DNA from: an uncultured Fidelibacterota bacterium | GTDB taxonomy: Bacteria > Fidelibacterota > Marinisomatia > Marinisomatales > Marinisomataceae | Assembly: GCA_902624275.1 (NCBI GenBank) | Contig: CACNWW010000001.1 | Location: forward strand, 328,601 to 392,600 | Length of the DNA stretch: 64,000 bases | Direction: 5' to 3' | Shown: one piece after another, positions 24,879-34,068 of the stretch | How the letters are laid out: each line of letters begins with the position of its first letter | How positions within the stretch are numbered: the first letter of the stretch is position 1 | Notes under the pieces: model-generated | Told to the model about the DNA's origin: nothing | Database searches by the model: none | What the model saw: the letters and a program-made list of their open reading frames with translations, nothing else | Made by a program: the position numbers and the translations under genes

Positions 24879-27692
24879 ATGAAAAATAAGTTAAAAATAC
24901 GCGGGGCAAGGCAACATAATCTTAAAGATATTGCTGTTGATATTGAAAAAAATAAATTGGTCGTTATAACAGGGCCATCTGGATCAGGAAAATCTTCATT
25001 AGCTTTTGATACAATTTATGCTGAAGGACAAAGAAGGTATGTAGAGTCTTTATCAGCTTATGCTAGACAGTTCCTAGATCTTATGGAAAAACCAGACGTT
25101 GATACAATCGAAGGATTATCTCCAGCTATATCTATAGAACAAAAAACGGGATCGCGCAACCCAAGATCTACAGTTGGAACAATAACAGAAATCCACGACT
25201 ACTTAAGATTGCTTTATGCCAGCATTGGCCAACCTCATTGCTGGGAATGTTCAAGACCTATTTCCAGACAATCTCCTGAGCAGATAGTAGAACAGATTTT
25301 AAGATCCCACAAAAATGAAAAAGCATATATTTTATCTCCCGTTATCCAGGGAAGAAAAGGAGAGCATAAAACAATATTCGAGGACTTAAAAAAGAAAGGT
25401 TTTTTAAGAGCAAGGGTTGACAATCAAATTTTATCATTAAGAAAAGTCCCAAATCTTGAAAAAAACAAAAATCATGATATTGATGTTCTAATTGATAGGG
25501 TTGTGGTAGCAAAAGAAATTCAGTCTAGACTGTTAGAGTCGGTAGAGCTGGCACTAAGAATGGGCAATGGAATATGTATCATCAATATTAACAATAAAAA
25601 AGACTATTTATTTAGCGAGCATTTTGCGTGCGCATATCATCCCTATGTAATGATGACAGATTTAACCCCAAGAATGTTTTCATTCAATTCACCTTATGGA
25701 GCATGCCAACAATGCGATGGATTAGGGTTCATCACAGAAATTGATCCAAACCTCGTAGTTCCAAATACAAAAAAATCTCTTATCCAGGAAGCAATTAAAC
25801 CAATCGGTAGCCAACCGAAAGGTTTTCATGGAAGCAAATTAAGAGCACTTGCCCGAGAATTTGATTTATCATTTTCAAAGCCATGGAACAAGCTTTCCAA
25901 AGAAATCAGAACAATTCTTTTATATGGTTTAAGTGGAAAAAAAATCAATGTTGATTATAATAGCTCAAACTTTTCCGGCACTTATAAAGGCAAGTGGGAG
26001 GGAATCATTCCAGAACTACAGAGAAGATATAGACAAACTCAATCTTATGGCATTAGAAGGTGGATTGAAAGTTTTATGAGCACAAGAGAATGTGATGCCT
26101 GTAGAGGAAAACGTCTCAAAGATTCTTCATTGAACGTTAAAGTTGACTCTGTCAATATAGGGGAAGTATGTTCAAAAAACATTTCTGAAACTCTAAGTTT
26201 TTTTGAAACACTCAACCTTTCTAAGAATCAAAAAGAAATTGCAGGAGGTATTTTAAATGAAATCAAAAAAAGACTTAGTTTTTTAGTCAATGTAGGATTG
26301 AATTATCTTACTCTAGACAGAGCTTCAAGAACATTATCTGGGGGAGAGGCACAAAGAATTAGGCTTGCTTCTCAGGTTGGTTCTCAACTTACTGGGGTAC
26401 TGTACGTTCTTGATGAGCCGTCTATCGGATTGCACCCTAGAGATAATGATAGGTTGTTAGAAACCTTAAAATCACTTAAAGAAATTGGCAATACAGTTAT
26501 TGTAGTAGAACACGATTTAGATACAATTGAGGCGGCAGATCAAATTATTGATATGGGTCCTAAAGCAGGTTTTCATGGAGGAGAGGTGGTTTTTTCAGGA
26601 ACGTTGGAAGAAATTGCTAAAAACAAAAAGAGCCTCACCGGCAAATATTTATCAGGGGAAAAATTTATACCTCTTCCAAACTATAGAACCCCAACATTTG
26701 ATCATTTTTCAATCATCGGAGCTTCTGGAAATAATCTGAAAAAAGTAGACGTTAGCTTTCCCTATGAAAGGCTTATTGCGGTTACCGGAGTTTCTGGAAG
26801 CGGAAAAAGTTCTCTTGTAAATCAGACACTTTACCCGGCTCTTTCTAATATGGTAAACTTCGGTGTCAAAGACATGCTACCGTTTAAAAATCTTGTAAGA
26901 ACAGACAAGATCGAAAGAGTAATTAATGTTGACCAAAAACCAATTGGTAAAACCCCCAGATCAAACCCTGCAACATATACTGGAATTTTTACCCACATCA
27001 GAGATTTGTTTGCACAAACTAGGGAAGCAAAATTAAGAGGTTATAAAATTGGAAGATTTTCATTTAATGTAAAAGGTGGCAGATGCGAATCTTGTCAGGG
27101 AGCAGGAATTATAAAGATTGAAATGAATTTTTTGCCTGATGTTTATGTGAACTGTGACGATTGTAATGGAAAAAGATATAACAAGGAAACATTACAGATC
27201 GAGTATAAAAATAAAAATATTGATGACATACTTAATATGTCGGTTGAAGAAGCAAGAGTATTTTTTAAAAATATTCAGCCTATTAAGAAAAGATTAGACA
27301 CTTTACATGATGTAGGATTAGGATATATTAAATTAGGCCAACAAGCAACAACTTTATCTGGTGGAGAAGCTCAAAGAATTAAATTATCAACAGAGCTTTC
27401 AAAAACAAGCACAAAAAACACAGTGTATTTTCTAGATGAGCCAACTACAGGACTACATGTAGACGATATTCAAATGTTATTATCAGTTTTACAAAAACTT
27501 GTTGATCAGGGCAATACAATCATTGTAATTGAGCACAACTTAGATGTGATAAAGTGTGCAGACTGGGTTATAGATTTAGGCCCAGAAGGAGGTGAGGGTG
27601 GAGGAACGATAGTTGCGCAAGGCACAGTTGAGGAATTATCAAAAAACAAAACCTCAATTACTGGAAAATTTTTAAAAAAAGTTATTAAATAA
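24879..27692 (+). CDS. uvrA: Excinuclease ABC subunit A
   Basis: A 937-residue UvrA, the damage-recognition ATPase of nucleotide excision repair. Two ABC modules are present: Walker A GPSGSGKSSLAFDTIYAEGQ near residue 31 and GVSGSGKSSLVNQTLYPAL near residue 640, each with an LSGGEAQRI signature and a DEPSIGLHPRD or DEPTTGLHVDD Walker B. Zinc modules are intact: CWEC, CQQCDG, CDACRGKR, CESCQGAG with CDDCNGKR. Length and domain order match the family. It begins the long plus-strand run. The 41-base spacer to ruvB shows no clear terminator. Confidence 0.98.
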   Translation: MKNKLKIRGARQHNLKDIAVDIEKNKLVVITGPSGSGKSSLAFDTIYAEGQRRYVESLSAYARQFLDLMEKPDVDTIEGLSPAISIEQKTGSRNPRSTVGTITEIHDYLRLLYASIGQPHCWECSRPISRQSPEQIVEQILRSHKNEKAYILSPVIQGRKGEHKTIFEDLKKKGFLRARVDNQILSLRKVPNLEKNKNHDIDVLIDRVVVAKEIQSRLLESVELALRMGNGICIININNKKDYLFSEHFACAYHPYVMMTDLTPRMFSFNSPYGACQQCDGLGFITEIDPNLVVPNTKKSLIQEAIKPIGSQPKGFHGSKLRALAREFDLSFSKPWNKLSKEIRTILLYGLSGKKINVDYNSSNFSGTYKGKWEGIIPELQRRYRQTQSYGIRRWIESFMSTRECDACRGKRLKDSSLNVKVDSVNIGEVCSKNISETLSFFETLNLSKNQKEIAGGILNEIKKRLSFLVNVGLNYLTLDRASRTLSGGEAQRIRLASQVGSQLTGVLYVLDEPSIGLHPRDNDRLLETLKSLKEIGNTVIVVEHDLDTIEAADQIIDMGPKAGFHGGEVVFSGTLEEIAKNKKSLTGKYLSGEKFIPLPNYRTPTFDHFSIIGASGNNLKKVDVSFPYERLIAVTGVSGSGKSSLVNQTLYPALSNMVNFGVKDMLPFKNLVRTDKIERVINVDQKPIGKTPRSNPATYTGIFTHIRDLFAQTREAKLRGYKIGRFSFNVKGGRCESCQGAGIIKIEMNFLPDVYVNCDDCNGKRYNKETLQIEYKNKNIDDILNMSVEEARVFFKNIQPIKKRLDTLHDVGLGYIKLGQQATTLSGGEAQRIKLSTELSKTSTKNTVYFLDEPTTGLHVDDIQMLLSVLQKLVDQGNTIIVIEHNLDVIKCADWVIDLGPEGGEGGGTIVAQGTVEELSKNKTSITGKFLKKVIK

Positions 27693-27733
27693 TTTTTTGG
27701 ATAACGCTCATTCCCTCTTTATCTTAGTATATC

Positions 27734-28747
27734 GTGACTGATGAACAAAAAATAGTTATATCTTCGAATGAAGAAAAAAATTTTGATAAACAAATTAGAC
27801 CAAATCTTTTCAATGATTTCATTGGACAAGCATCTATTGTTAAATCCTTAAAAACTTATATAACTGCAGCAAAACAAAGAGAGGAAGCTTTAGATCATAT
27901 ACTTTTATATGGTCCCCCAGGACTTGGGAAGACAACACTTTCAAATATTATTGCCACAGAGCTTGAAAAAGGGTTTTTATCTACTTCGGGCCCAGTTATA
28001 TCAATCCCAGGAGATCTTTCAGGGATGTTGACTAACCTTCAAGATAGAGATGTGTTTTTTATAGATGAAATACATAGAGTTAATACTACAGTTGAAGAAT
28101 ACCTCTATTCTGCAATGGAAGATTTTAAAATTGATATATTAATAGATTCAGGACCCAACGCAAGAACAGTAAGAATTGACTTAGAGCCCTTTACTTTGGT
28201 TGGAGCAACAACAAGACTGGGAAATATTTCTACACCAATGCGAGATAGATTTGGTGCGATCTTTAGATTGGATTTTTATCAAAAAGATGAAATTTTTAAG
28301 ATATTAAAAAGAACAGCATCGATTTTAGATATGAATGTGCAAGATGATGCACTAATAGAGATTGCTAACAGGTCTAGAGGTACACCAAGAATAGCCAACA
28401 GAGTATTAAAGAGAGTTAGAGACTTTGCTCAGGTAAAAAATGTAAACGAGATTCAGCTGCAAGATGCAAGGAGCTCACTTGATAGTATTGGTATTGACGA
28501 AAATGGATTAGAAAATATGGACCGTAAAATTTTAAAAAATCTTATTGTTAATTATAATGGTGGCCCAACCGGTGGCAAATCATTGGCAATTTCAATTAAT
28601 GAAGATATTCAAACAATTGAAGATGTTTATGAACCTTACTTAATTAAAGAAGGCTTCATTGAAAGAACCTCAAGAGGAAGAATAGCAACAGATAAGGCAT
28701 ATACTTTGTTTGATTTAAAAAAAAAGGAGAAAAGTAAAGCTGTATGA
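27734..28747 (+). CDS. ruvB: Holliday junction branch migration helicase RuvB
   Basis: A 337-residue AAA+ motor that drives branch migration with RuvA. Features: RPNLFNDFIGQASIVKSLKTYI, Walker A GPPGLGKTTLSNIIA, Walker B FFIDEIHRV, sensor region LVGATTRLGNISTPMRDRFG, arginine finger RSRGTPRIANRVLKRVRDFA, and the C-terminal winged helix (GPTGGKSLA, then YEPYLIKEGFIERTSRGR). The start is GTG at 27734. ruvA and ruvC are not adjacent. Its TGA overlaps the queA ATG (ATGA). Confidence 0.97.
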   Translation: MTDEQKIVISSNEEKNFDKQIRPNLFNDFIGQASIVKSLKTYITAAKQREEALDHILLYGPPGLGKTTLSNIIATELEKGFLSTSGPVISIPGDLSGMLTNLQDRDVFFIDEIHRVNTTVEEYLYSAMEDFKIDILIDSGPNARTVRIDLEPFTLVGATTRLGNISTPMRDRFGAIFRLDFYQKDEIFKILKRTASILDMNVQDDALIEIANRSRGTPRIANRVLKRVRDFAQVKNVNEIQLQDARSSLDSIGIDENGLENMDRKILKNLIVNYNGGPTGGKSLAISINEDIQTIEDVYEPYLIKEGFIERTSRGRIATDKAYTLFDLKKKEKSKAV

Positions 28748-29796
28748 TAGAAAAAAAGAAAAAGTATAAATTGAGCGATTTTAGGTACCAGCTACCCAAA
28801 AAATTTATCGCCCAAAAACCAAAACAAAAAAGAGACGGATCAAAAATGATGGTTTTGAATAGGGAAGCCCAAACCATAAAGCACAAAAAGTTTTCTGACA
28901 TTACAGATTATTTTAAAAAAAATGATTTATTAATTTTAAATGATACAAAAGTATTCCCAGCAAAGCTATATGCAACAAAAGATAGGACAGATGCAAAAGT
29001 TGAAATTTTTCTTTTAAGAGAACTCGGGGATCGTTTATGGGAAGTTCTTGTTAAGCCAGCAAGAAAAGTACGAATTGGTAATAAATTGATTCTATCCGAT
29101 GGTCTTTTTTGTGATGTAATTGATAATACGGTTTCAGGCGGAAGAGTTGTACGATTTGAGTTTGAGAAGGGCAATTTTGATGACATTTTGGATAAGCTAG
29201 GGCACCCACCCTTGCCACCATACATTGAAAGACCAGCAACCCCAAATGACAAAGAAAGGTATCAAACAGTTTATGCTAAAAAAAGGGGCGCTGTGGCAGC
29301 ACCTATTGCAGGGTTGCACTTTACACCACAGATATTAAAAAAACTTGAAAAAAAGGGAGTAAAAGTTCACTACATCACCTTACACATTGGGCTGGGAACA
29401 TTTAAGCCAGTTCAGGTAGAAGATTTAAATAGACACCATATGGATTCAGAATATTTCGAAGTTTCTCCTGCAACAGCTTTAGCAATAAATGAAGCAAAAA
29501 GAAAAAGAAGAAGAATATTAGCAGTTGGTACTTCTACTGTTAGAGCTTTAGAGACTGTAAATGTTTCAGGATTTTTAATATCTCCTAAAAAAGGTTGGAC
29601 AAACAAATTTATTCATCCTCCCCATGAGTTTAAAATAGTAGATGGACTAATTACAAATTTCCATCAACCAGAAAGCACGTTATTAATGCTAACATCTTCT
29701 TTTGGTGGATATAAATTTATCAAAGATGCATATAAAGTAGCTAAGCAAAAAAAATATAGATTTTTGAGTTATGGGGACTCAATGCTGATTACATAA
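28744..29796 (+). CDS. queA: S-adenosylmethionine:tRNA ribosyltransferase-isomerase
   Basis: A 350-residue QueA, which transfers the ribosyl part of SAM to the 7-aminomethyl-deazaguanine in tRNA to make epoxyqueuosine. Typical segments are LSDFRYQLPKKFIAQKP, GSKMMVLNR, LLILNDTKVFPAKLYA, GHPPLPPYIERP with DKERYQTVYAK, GAVAAPIAGLHFT, THIGLGTF-type (YITLHIGLGTFKPVQVED) and TNFHQPESTLLMLTSSFGG. All conserved blocks are present. It overlaps ruvB by four bases; ruvB-queA adjacency is common in bacteria. Confidence 0.97.
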   Translation: MIEKKKKYKLSDFRYQLPKKFIAQKPKQKRDGSKMMVLNREAQTIKHKKFSDITDYFKKNDLLILNDTKVFPAKLYATKDRTDAKVEIFLLRELGDRLWEVLVKPARKVRIGNKLILSDGLFCDVIDNTVSGGRVVRFEFEKGNFDDILDKLGHPPLPPYIERPATPNDKERYQTVYAKKRGAVAAPIAGLHFTPQILKKLEKKGVKVHYITLHIGLGTFKPVQVEDLNRHHMDSEYFEVSPATALAINEAKRKRRRILAVGTSTVRALETVNVSGFLISPKKGWTNKFIHPPHEFKIVDGLITNFHQPESTLLMLTSSFGGYKFIKDAYKVAKQKKYRFLSYGDSMLIT

Positions 29797-29797
29797 A

Positions 29798-30940
29798 ATG
29801 AAAAATATTGCTATTATAGTTGGAGCAGGCTCAGGTGAAAGATTCGGTTCTTATAAACAGGTAGTAATGATAAACAATAAGCCTGTATATAAATATTCTA
29901 TTGATGCCTTCCTTGATTCTAATTGTTTTTCTCAAATAATACTAGCTATCCCAAAAAAATTGTTTAACGTTATAACCAATGAATTAACTGATCAAAGGTA
30001 TAAAGATATAATAGTTTGCGAAGGAGGAAAAACAAGAGCGCAATCTGTTTATAATGCATTTTCTAAAATTACAGAAAATGAAAAAAACAAAATATTCGTA
30101 CATGATGCAGCAAGGCCTTTAATCTCTAAACAAACAATCTTAAACCTTGTAAGTTTTTCAAAAAAAGAAAATGCTGTTATTTTAGCAAAAAAAATTAATG
30201 AGACCGTAAAATCTGTCAAAGAAGGGAAATCAAAATTTAATGTAGACAGATCAACACTATGGATAGCAGAAACACCACAAGTATTTAACCAAGAAATTCT
30301 TCAAGAGGCTTATGATAAAAAATTAGATATCATTGATGAATTTTACGACGAAGCAGCGTTAGTTGAGGAGTGTGGGTATGAAATAAAAATTTGTGAAAAC
30401 AGAATTTTAAATACAAAAATTACTACTAAAGAAGACATAGATTTAATTTCAAAAAATATGATAGACAATATTTTCTTCGGGCTTGGTCTTGATTGTCATT
30501 TGCTTGAAAAAGGTAGCGGTATTGTTATTGGAGGTTATAAAATAAAATGTAACTTAAAATCTGTAGCGCATTCAGACGGAGACGTTTTAACGCATGCTAT
30601 TATTGACGCATTATGCGGAGCATTAAATTTGGGTGACATAGGACAACATTTTCCTAATACCTCTAAGAACAAAAACATTTCAAGCATTAAATTATTAAAA
30701 AAAATAATATCACTAATCCCAAGTAATATTAGCATTATAAATATTGACGCCTCAATTGTGCTGAACAGCCCAAAAATTTCAAAATACAAATCAAAAATAG
30801 TTTCAACATTGGCTCCAATATTAAAAATTCCTGAAAGTAAGATATCTATTAAAGGTATTACAAGCAACGGATTGAGCTTTTTAGATATGAAAAATGGTTG
30901 GGGGGCAGAAGTAATCATTTCTCTTAAACAATGGAAATAA
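29798..30940 (+). CDS. ispDF: Bifunctional IspD-IspF enzyme of the MEP isoprenoid pathway
   Basis: A 380-residue natural fusion. Residues about 1-222 are IspD (2-C-methyl-erythritol 4-phosphate cytidylyltransferase): VGAGSGERFGSYKQ for CTP binding, then VHDAARPLIS and WIAETPQVFNQEILQEAY. Residues about 224-380 are IspF (MECDP synthase): FGLGLDCHLL supplies the Asp and His of the metal site, followed by KCNLKSVAHSDGDVLTHAIIDALCGA, GDIGQHFPNTS and SIKGITSNGLSF. IspD normally has GxGxR at its start; here it is GAGSGER. Fused ispDF occurs in alphaproteobacteria, Campylobacter and others. It is coupled by a 10-base overlap to ispE, so three MEP steps are encoded together; dxr lies elsewhere in the window. 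Confidence 0.96.
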   Translation: MKNIAIIVGAGSGERFGSYKQVVMINNKPVYKYSIDAFLDSNCFSQIILAIPKKLFNVITNELTDQRYKDIIVCEGGKTRAQSVYNAFSKITENEKNKIFVHDAARPLISKQTILNLVSFSKKENAVILAKKINETVKSVKEGKSKFNVDRSTLWIAETPQVFNQEILQEAYDKKLDIIDEFYDEAALVEECGYEIKICENRILNTKITTKEDIDLISKNMIDNIFFGLGLDCHLLEKGSGIVIGGYKIKCNLKSVAHSDGDVLTHAIIDALCGALNLGDIGQHFPNTSKNKNISSIKLLKKIISLIPSNISIINIDASIVLNSPKISKYKSKIVSTLAPILKIPESKISIKGITSNGLSFLDMKNGWGAEVIISLKQWK

Positions 30941-31767
30941 AATCAACTTCAAAGATTAATATTGGGCTGCATGTTCACAACAAAAGAAGTGATGGCTTTC
31001 ATAATATCTCAACATTATTCCAAGAGATAAATCTTTGTGATACAATCAAAATTATTGAAGATAAAAATTTTTCATGTACAACAAACTGTGGTACTATCAT
31101 TGAGAAAGATAATTTTGCAACAAAAGCATTTAATATGATGAAAACACAATACTCAAATATACCCAATGTACGTATTTCAATTACAAAAACAATACCTATA
31201 AAAGCTGGCCTAGGAGGAGGTTCGAGTAATGGTACAGCAGTATTAATGGGATTAAATCATCTTTTCAAACTCAATTTAACCAACGAAAAATTGTCTGAAA
31301 TGGCAAGCAAAGTTAGCTCAGACTCTACTTTTTTTGTTAGAGGGGGATTGCAATTTGGCACGCTAAGAGGAGAAAAGCTAGATGTAATCCAAAATATAAA
31401 GATACCCAAACATATCTTATTAGTACATCCTGGTATTAAAATCAGTACAAAAGAGGCTTTTGGTCATTTAAAAAACCATTTGTTAAATGAAAATATGGAC
31501 ATTAACTTGTCGCAATTATTAAGAGAATTAAATAATTCTACTTTTAATTCTAAGTTATTTAAAAATGATTTTGAGATGTACGTTTTTGAAACACATCCAG
31601 AAATTGGCGCAATAAAATTAAAAATTTTGGATTTCGGTGCTAAATATGCCAGTTTGTCGGGTACGGGTTCGACTGTGTTTGGAATATTTTCTTCAAAAAA
31701 AGATTTGCTTAAAGCACAATCTTTCTTCAGTCCCCAATACTTAACTTACTATGTAAATCCAATTTAA
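30931..31767 (+). CDS. ispE: 4-diphosphocytidyl-2-C-methyl-D-erythritol kinase
   Basis: A 278-residue GHMP kinase that phosphorylates CDP-ME between the IspD and IspF steps. It starts STSKINIGLHVHNKRSDGFHNISTLFQ, has the ATP-binding GHMP motif IPIKAGLGGGSSNGTAVLMGLN, the catalytic Asp in SSDSTFFVRGG, and the third motif AKYASLSGTGSTVFGIF. Usual bacterial IspE begins with KxNLxLxV; here INIGLHV. It overlaps ispDF by 10 bases and ends four bases before a tRNA-Gln gene. Confidence 0.95.
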   Translation: MEIKSTSKINIGLHVHNKRSDGFHNISTLFQEINLCDTIKIIEDKNFSCTTNCGTIIEKDNFATKAFNMMKTQYSNIPNVRISITKTIPIKAGLGGGSSNGTAVLMGLNHLFKLNLTNEKLSEMASKVSSDSTFFVRGGLQFGTLRGEKLDVIQNIKIPKHILLVHPGIKISTKEAFGHLKNHLLNENMDINLSQLLRELNNSTFNSKLFKNDFEMYVFETHPEIGAIKLKILDFGAKYASLSGTGSTVFGIFSSKKDLLKAQSFFSPQYLTYYVNPI

Positions 31768-31771
31768 ATTT

Positions 31772-31843
31772 TGGGGAGTCGTCTAATTGGCAGGACACCT
31801 GGTTTTGGTCCAGGCAGTCGGGGTTCGAGTCCCTGCTCCCCAA
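31772..31843 (+). tRNA. tRNA-Gln (anticodon TTG)
   Basis: A complete cloverleaf can be folded by hand. The acceptor stem is TGGGGAG (31772-31778) with CTCCCCA (31836-31842). The D-arm is GTC...GAC, the anticodon stem CCTGG/CCAGG with loop TTTTGGT giving anticodon TTG, and the T-arm CGGGG-TTCGAGT-CCCTG. The discriminator is A. CCA is not encoded, so it must be added after processing. It is embedded in the operon between ispE and prs with only four and seven spacer bases. Confidence 0.95.
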
Positions 31844-31850
31844 CAAAGTT

Positions 31851-32813
31851 ATGGGTAAATATATAAAAAAAATATTTGCAGGATCTAGCAATCCTCAGCT
31901 TGCAATTAAAATTGCAAAAGAGTGCGGTGTATCCCTTGGTGAATTATCTATTAAACGTTTTAGTGATGGAGAAATTTGGGTGAAATTTGAGGAGAACCTA
32001 AGAGGCAACGACGTTTATCTTATTCAATCCACCAATGCACCCGCAGATAATATTGTTGAATTAGCACTGCTCATTGATGCTGCAAAAAGAGCCAGCGCCC
32101 AAAGAATTAATGTGATTATGCCATATTTCGGATATTCAAGACAAGATCGTAAAGACGAGCCAAGAGTACCAATTTCTGCCAAAGTCATGATGGATATTTT
32201 TGTTAAAGCAGGAGCTGATAGGGTTGTAACAATGGATCTTCATTCAACTCAAATTCAGGGCTTTTCATCTAAGCCTGTGGATAATATTTACGGTAGCCTT
32301 GTATTAATGCCTGAATTGGAAAAACATTTCAAAGACTTATCATCTGATGATAATTTTACAGTTTTAATTCCGGACATGGGATCAAGCAAGCTCGGACAAT
32401 CTTATGCCAAAAGATTAGGCATGAGCTTTGCCCTTGTTGATAAAAGAAGAAGCGCGCACAACCAATCAGAAGTTATGTCTGTTGTTGGAGAGCTAGAAAA
32501 TCAACATGTATTAATTATCGACGATATGATTGATACTGCTGGCACTATATCAAATGCAGCTAAAGTAGCTAAAGAAAAAGGAGCACTTTCAGTAACTGTC
32601 GCCGCAACGCACGGTATATTTTCTTCCAATGCATTTGATAAGCTGTCAGATGATATTATTGATTCTATTTTTATTACAGATACAATAGATATGTCTCATA
32701 TTGATAACTGTGAAAAACTTAAAACCATTTCATCTGCAAAAATTTTTGCAGAAACAATTAACAGGATTCACAGCGGTGAATCGGTCAGTGAACTATTTAG
32801 GAAAGTAACATGA
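31851..32813 (+). CDS. prs: Ribose-phosphate pyrophosphokinase (PRPP synthetase)
   Basis: A 320-residue class I PRPP synthase that makes PRPP for nucleotide, His, Trp and NAD synthesis. Signatures: FAGSSNPQLAIKIAKECG, FSDGEIWVKFEENLRGNDVYLIQST, NVIMPYFGYSRQDRKDEPR (ATP loop), VVTMDLHSTQIQGFSSKPVDN with the metal-binding DLH, the flexible-loop DKRRS, and the PRPP-binding VLIIDDMIDTAGTI. All catalytic blocks are intact. The ATG is seven bases after the tRNA-Gln 3' end, leaving no room for a Shine-Dalgarno site outside the tRNA. The stop overlaps rplY by four bases. Confidence 0.97.
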   Translation: MGKYIKKIFAGSSNPQLAIKIAKECGVSLGELSIKRFSDGEIWVKFEENLRGNDVYLIQSTNAPADNIVELALLIDAAKRASAQRINVIMPYFGYSRQDRKDEPRVPISAKVMMDIFVKAGADRVVTMDLHSTQIQGFSSKPVDNIYGSLVLMPELEKHFKDLSSDDNFTVLIPDMGSSKLGQSYAKRLGMSFALVDKRRSAHNQSEVMSVVGELENQHVLIIDDMIDTAGTISNAAKVAKEKGALSVTVAATHGIFSSNAFDKLSDDIIDSIFITDTIDMSHIDNCEKLKTISSAKIFAETINRIHSGESVSELFRKVT

Positions 32814-33499
32814 GTAAATTTGAAAAATTAAATGTAGATATTAGAAAAGAACAGGGTACATCAGCATCAAGAAGAGCTAGGCTGCAAAACAAGGTACCCG
32901 CAGTTGTCTACCATTCAGGAGTAAAAGCTATTCCTCTTTCTGTAGACAAATTAAGTTTAAATAAGGCGCTAAGAACAGGTCAAATGATTTTTGAAGTCAA
33001 TGTGGAAGATAAAGACCAATTTGTTTTAGTAAAGGAAATCCAGTATCACCCAGTAACAGATGAAATCATTCACGTAGACTTTCAAAAAGTAAAAGAAGAT
33101 GAGAAGATTTCTTTGGAAGTAGCTGTCAGAAGTTCTGGAGAAGCCCAGGGAGTGAAACTTGGTGGACTATTGGTTCAAATGCTAAACTCAGTAACGATCA
33201 AATGTAGACCAGCAGAAATTCCTGAGTTCCTTGAGATTGACGTAACGGACATGGAAATGAATACAAATCTTTTTGTTAAAGATATCACTCTTCCAGAAGA
33301 TGTTGAAATGTTAACAGCTGATGACATAGCTGTAGTTTCAGTTCAGGAACCTAAAGCAGAAAAAGAAGATGAGGTTATTGAGGAATCTGAAAGTGAAGAA
33401 GCAGATGAAACATCTGAGGATGAAACATCTTCAGAAGATGACGCTAAAGAAGAAAGCACGGAAGAAGAAGGAAAAGATAATTCTGGGGAAGAAGCATAA
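32810..33499 (+). CDS. rplY: 50S ribosomal protein L25 / general stress protein Ctc
   Basis: A 229-residue L25 of the long Ctc/TL5 type, which binds 5S rRNA. The N-terminal domain (residues about 5-90) has ASRRARLQNKVPAVVYHSG and VKEIQYHPVTDEIIHVDFQKV. The C-terminal beta domain has VRSSGEAQGVKLGGLLVQML and CRPAEIPEFLEIDVTDME. The last 45 or so residues form a strongly acidic Glu/Asp/Ser tail, common in Ctc proteins but long here. The usual prs-rplY-pth order is preserved, with four- and one-base overlaps. Confidence 0.95.
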   Translation: MSKFEKLNVDIRKEQGTSASRRARLQNKVPAVVYHSGVKAIPLSVDKLSLNKALRTGQMIFEVNVEDKDQFVLVKEIQYHPVTDEIIHVDFQKVKEDEKISLEVAVRSSGEAQGVKLGGLLVQMLNSVTIKCRPAEIPEFLEIDVTDMEMNTNLFVKDITLPEDVEMLTADDIAVVSVQEPKAEKEDEVIEESESEEADETSEDETSSEDDAKEESTEEEGKDNSGEEA

Positions 33500-34068
33500 T
33501 GATAATTTTTGTTGGTCTTGGTAATCATGAAACTAAGTACCACAATACCAAACATAATATTGGGTATTGGGTATTAGATAGTTTTGCAAAAAAATACGGC
33601 TTAGAATTTAAGCCTGGTAAAGGAAATTATGTCGTTGCAAAAAAAGGTTCTAGTTTTATGTTGATCAAACCAGCAACTGGTATGAATAATAGCGGGACTA
33701 TTATTAATGAAGTCTTAAATTTTTACAAGGCAAAAAAAGAAGATCTAGTAATTATTTTTGATGATGTAGATCTTCCACTAGGAGAAATAAGATTACGTGC
33801 AGATGGTGGAGACGGATGTCATAATGGGATGAAATCTGTCTTACAATACGTGTCAAGTAATAAAATTAAAAGATTAAAAGTTGGAATTGCAGCTTCTGAC
33901 TACAAAAGACCATCAGAAAAATATGTTTTAAAACCATTTAATAAGCGTTTTAATACATTGGTTGAAGAAGTTTTAATTTTTGCTAATGAAGCAATGCAGT
34001 CACTTTTAGATAACGGTGAAGAATTCACAATGAATAATTATAATAATCAAACTATAGGAGTAGCATAG
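33499..34068 (+). CDS. pth: Peptidyl-tRNA hydrolase
   Basis: A 189-residue Pth that frees stalled tRNAs by cleaving peptidyl-tRNA esters. [24 protein letters not shown] carries the catalytic His (KHNIGY), [12 protein letters not shown] the substrate Asn, and [29 protein letters not shown] the catalytic Asp and glycine-rich loop (usually GGAGGHNG; here GGDGCHNG). The first motif normally reads GLGNPGxxY; here His replaces Pro-Gly spacing (GNHETKY). Activity is expected. It follows rplY by a one-base stop/start overlap, and its stop overlaps the hppA GTG. Confidence 0.94.
   Translation: MIIFVGLGNHETKYHNTKHNIGYWVLDSFAKKYGLEFKPGKGNYVVAKKGSSFMLIKPATGMNNSGTIINEVLNFYKAKKEDLVIIFDDVDLPLGEIRLRADGGDGCHNGMKSVLQYVSSNKIKRLKVGIAASDYKRPSEKYVLKPFNKRFNTLVEEVLIFANEAMQSLLDNGEEFTMNNYNNQTIGVA

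Noticed and set aside
29798-30940. ispD and ispF as two genes joined by a sequencing error
   Set aside because: The frame is continuous with both domains complete, and bifunctional IspDF is a known natural fusion.
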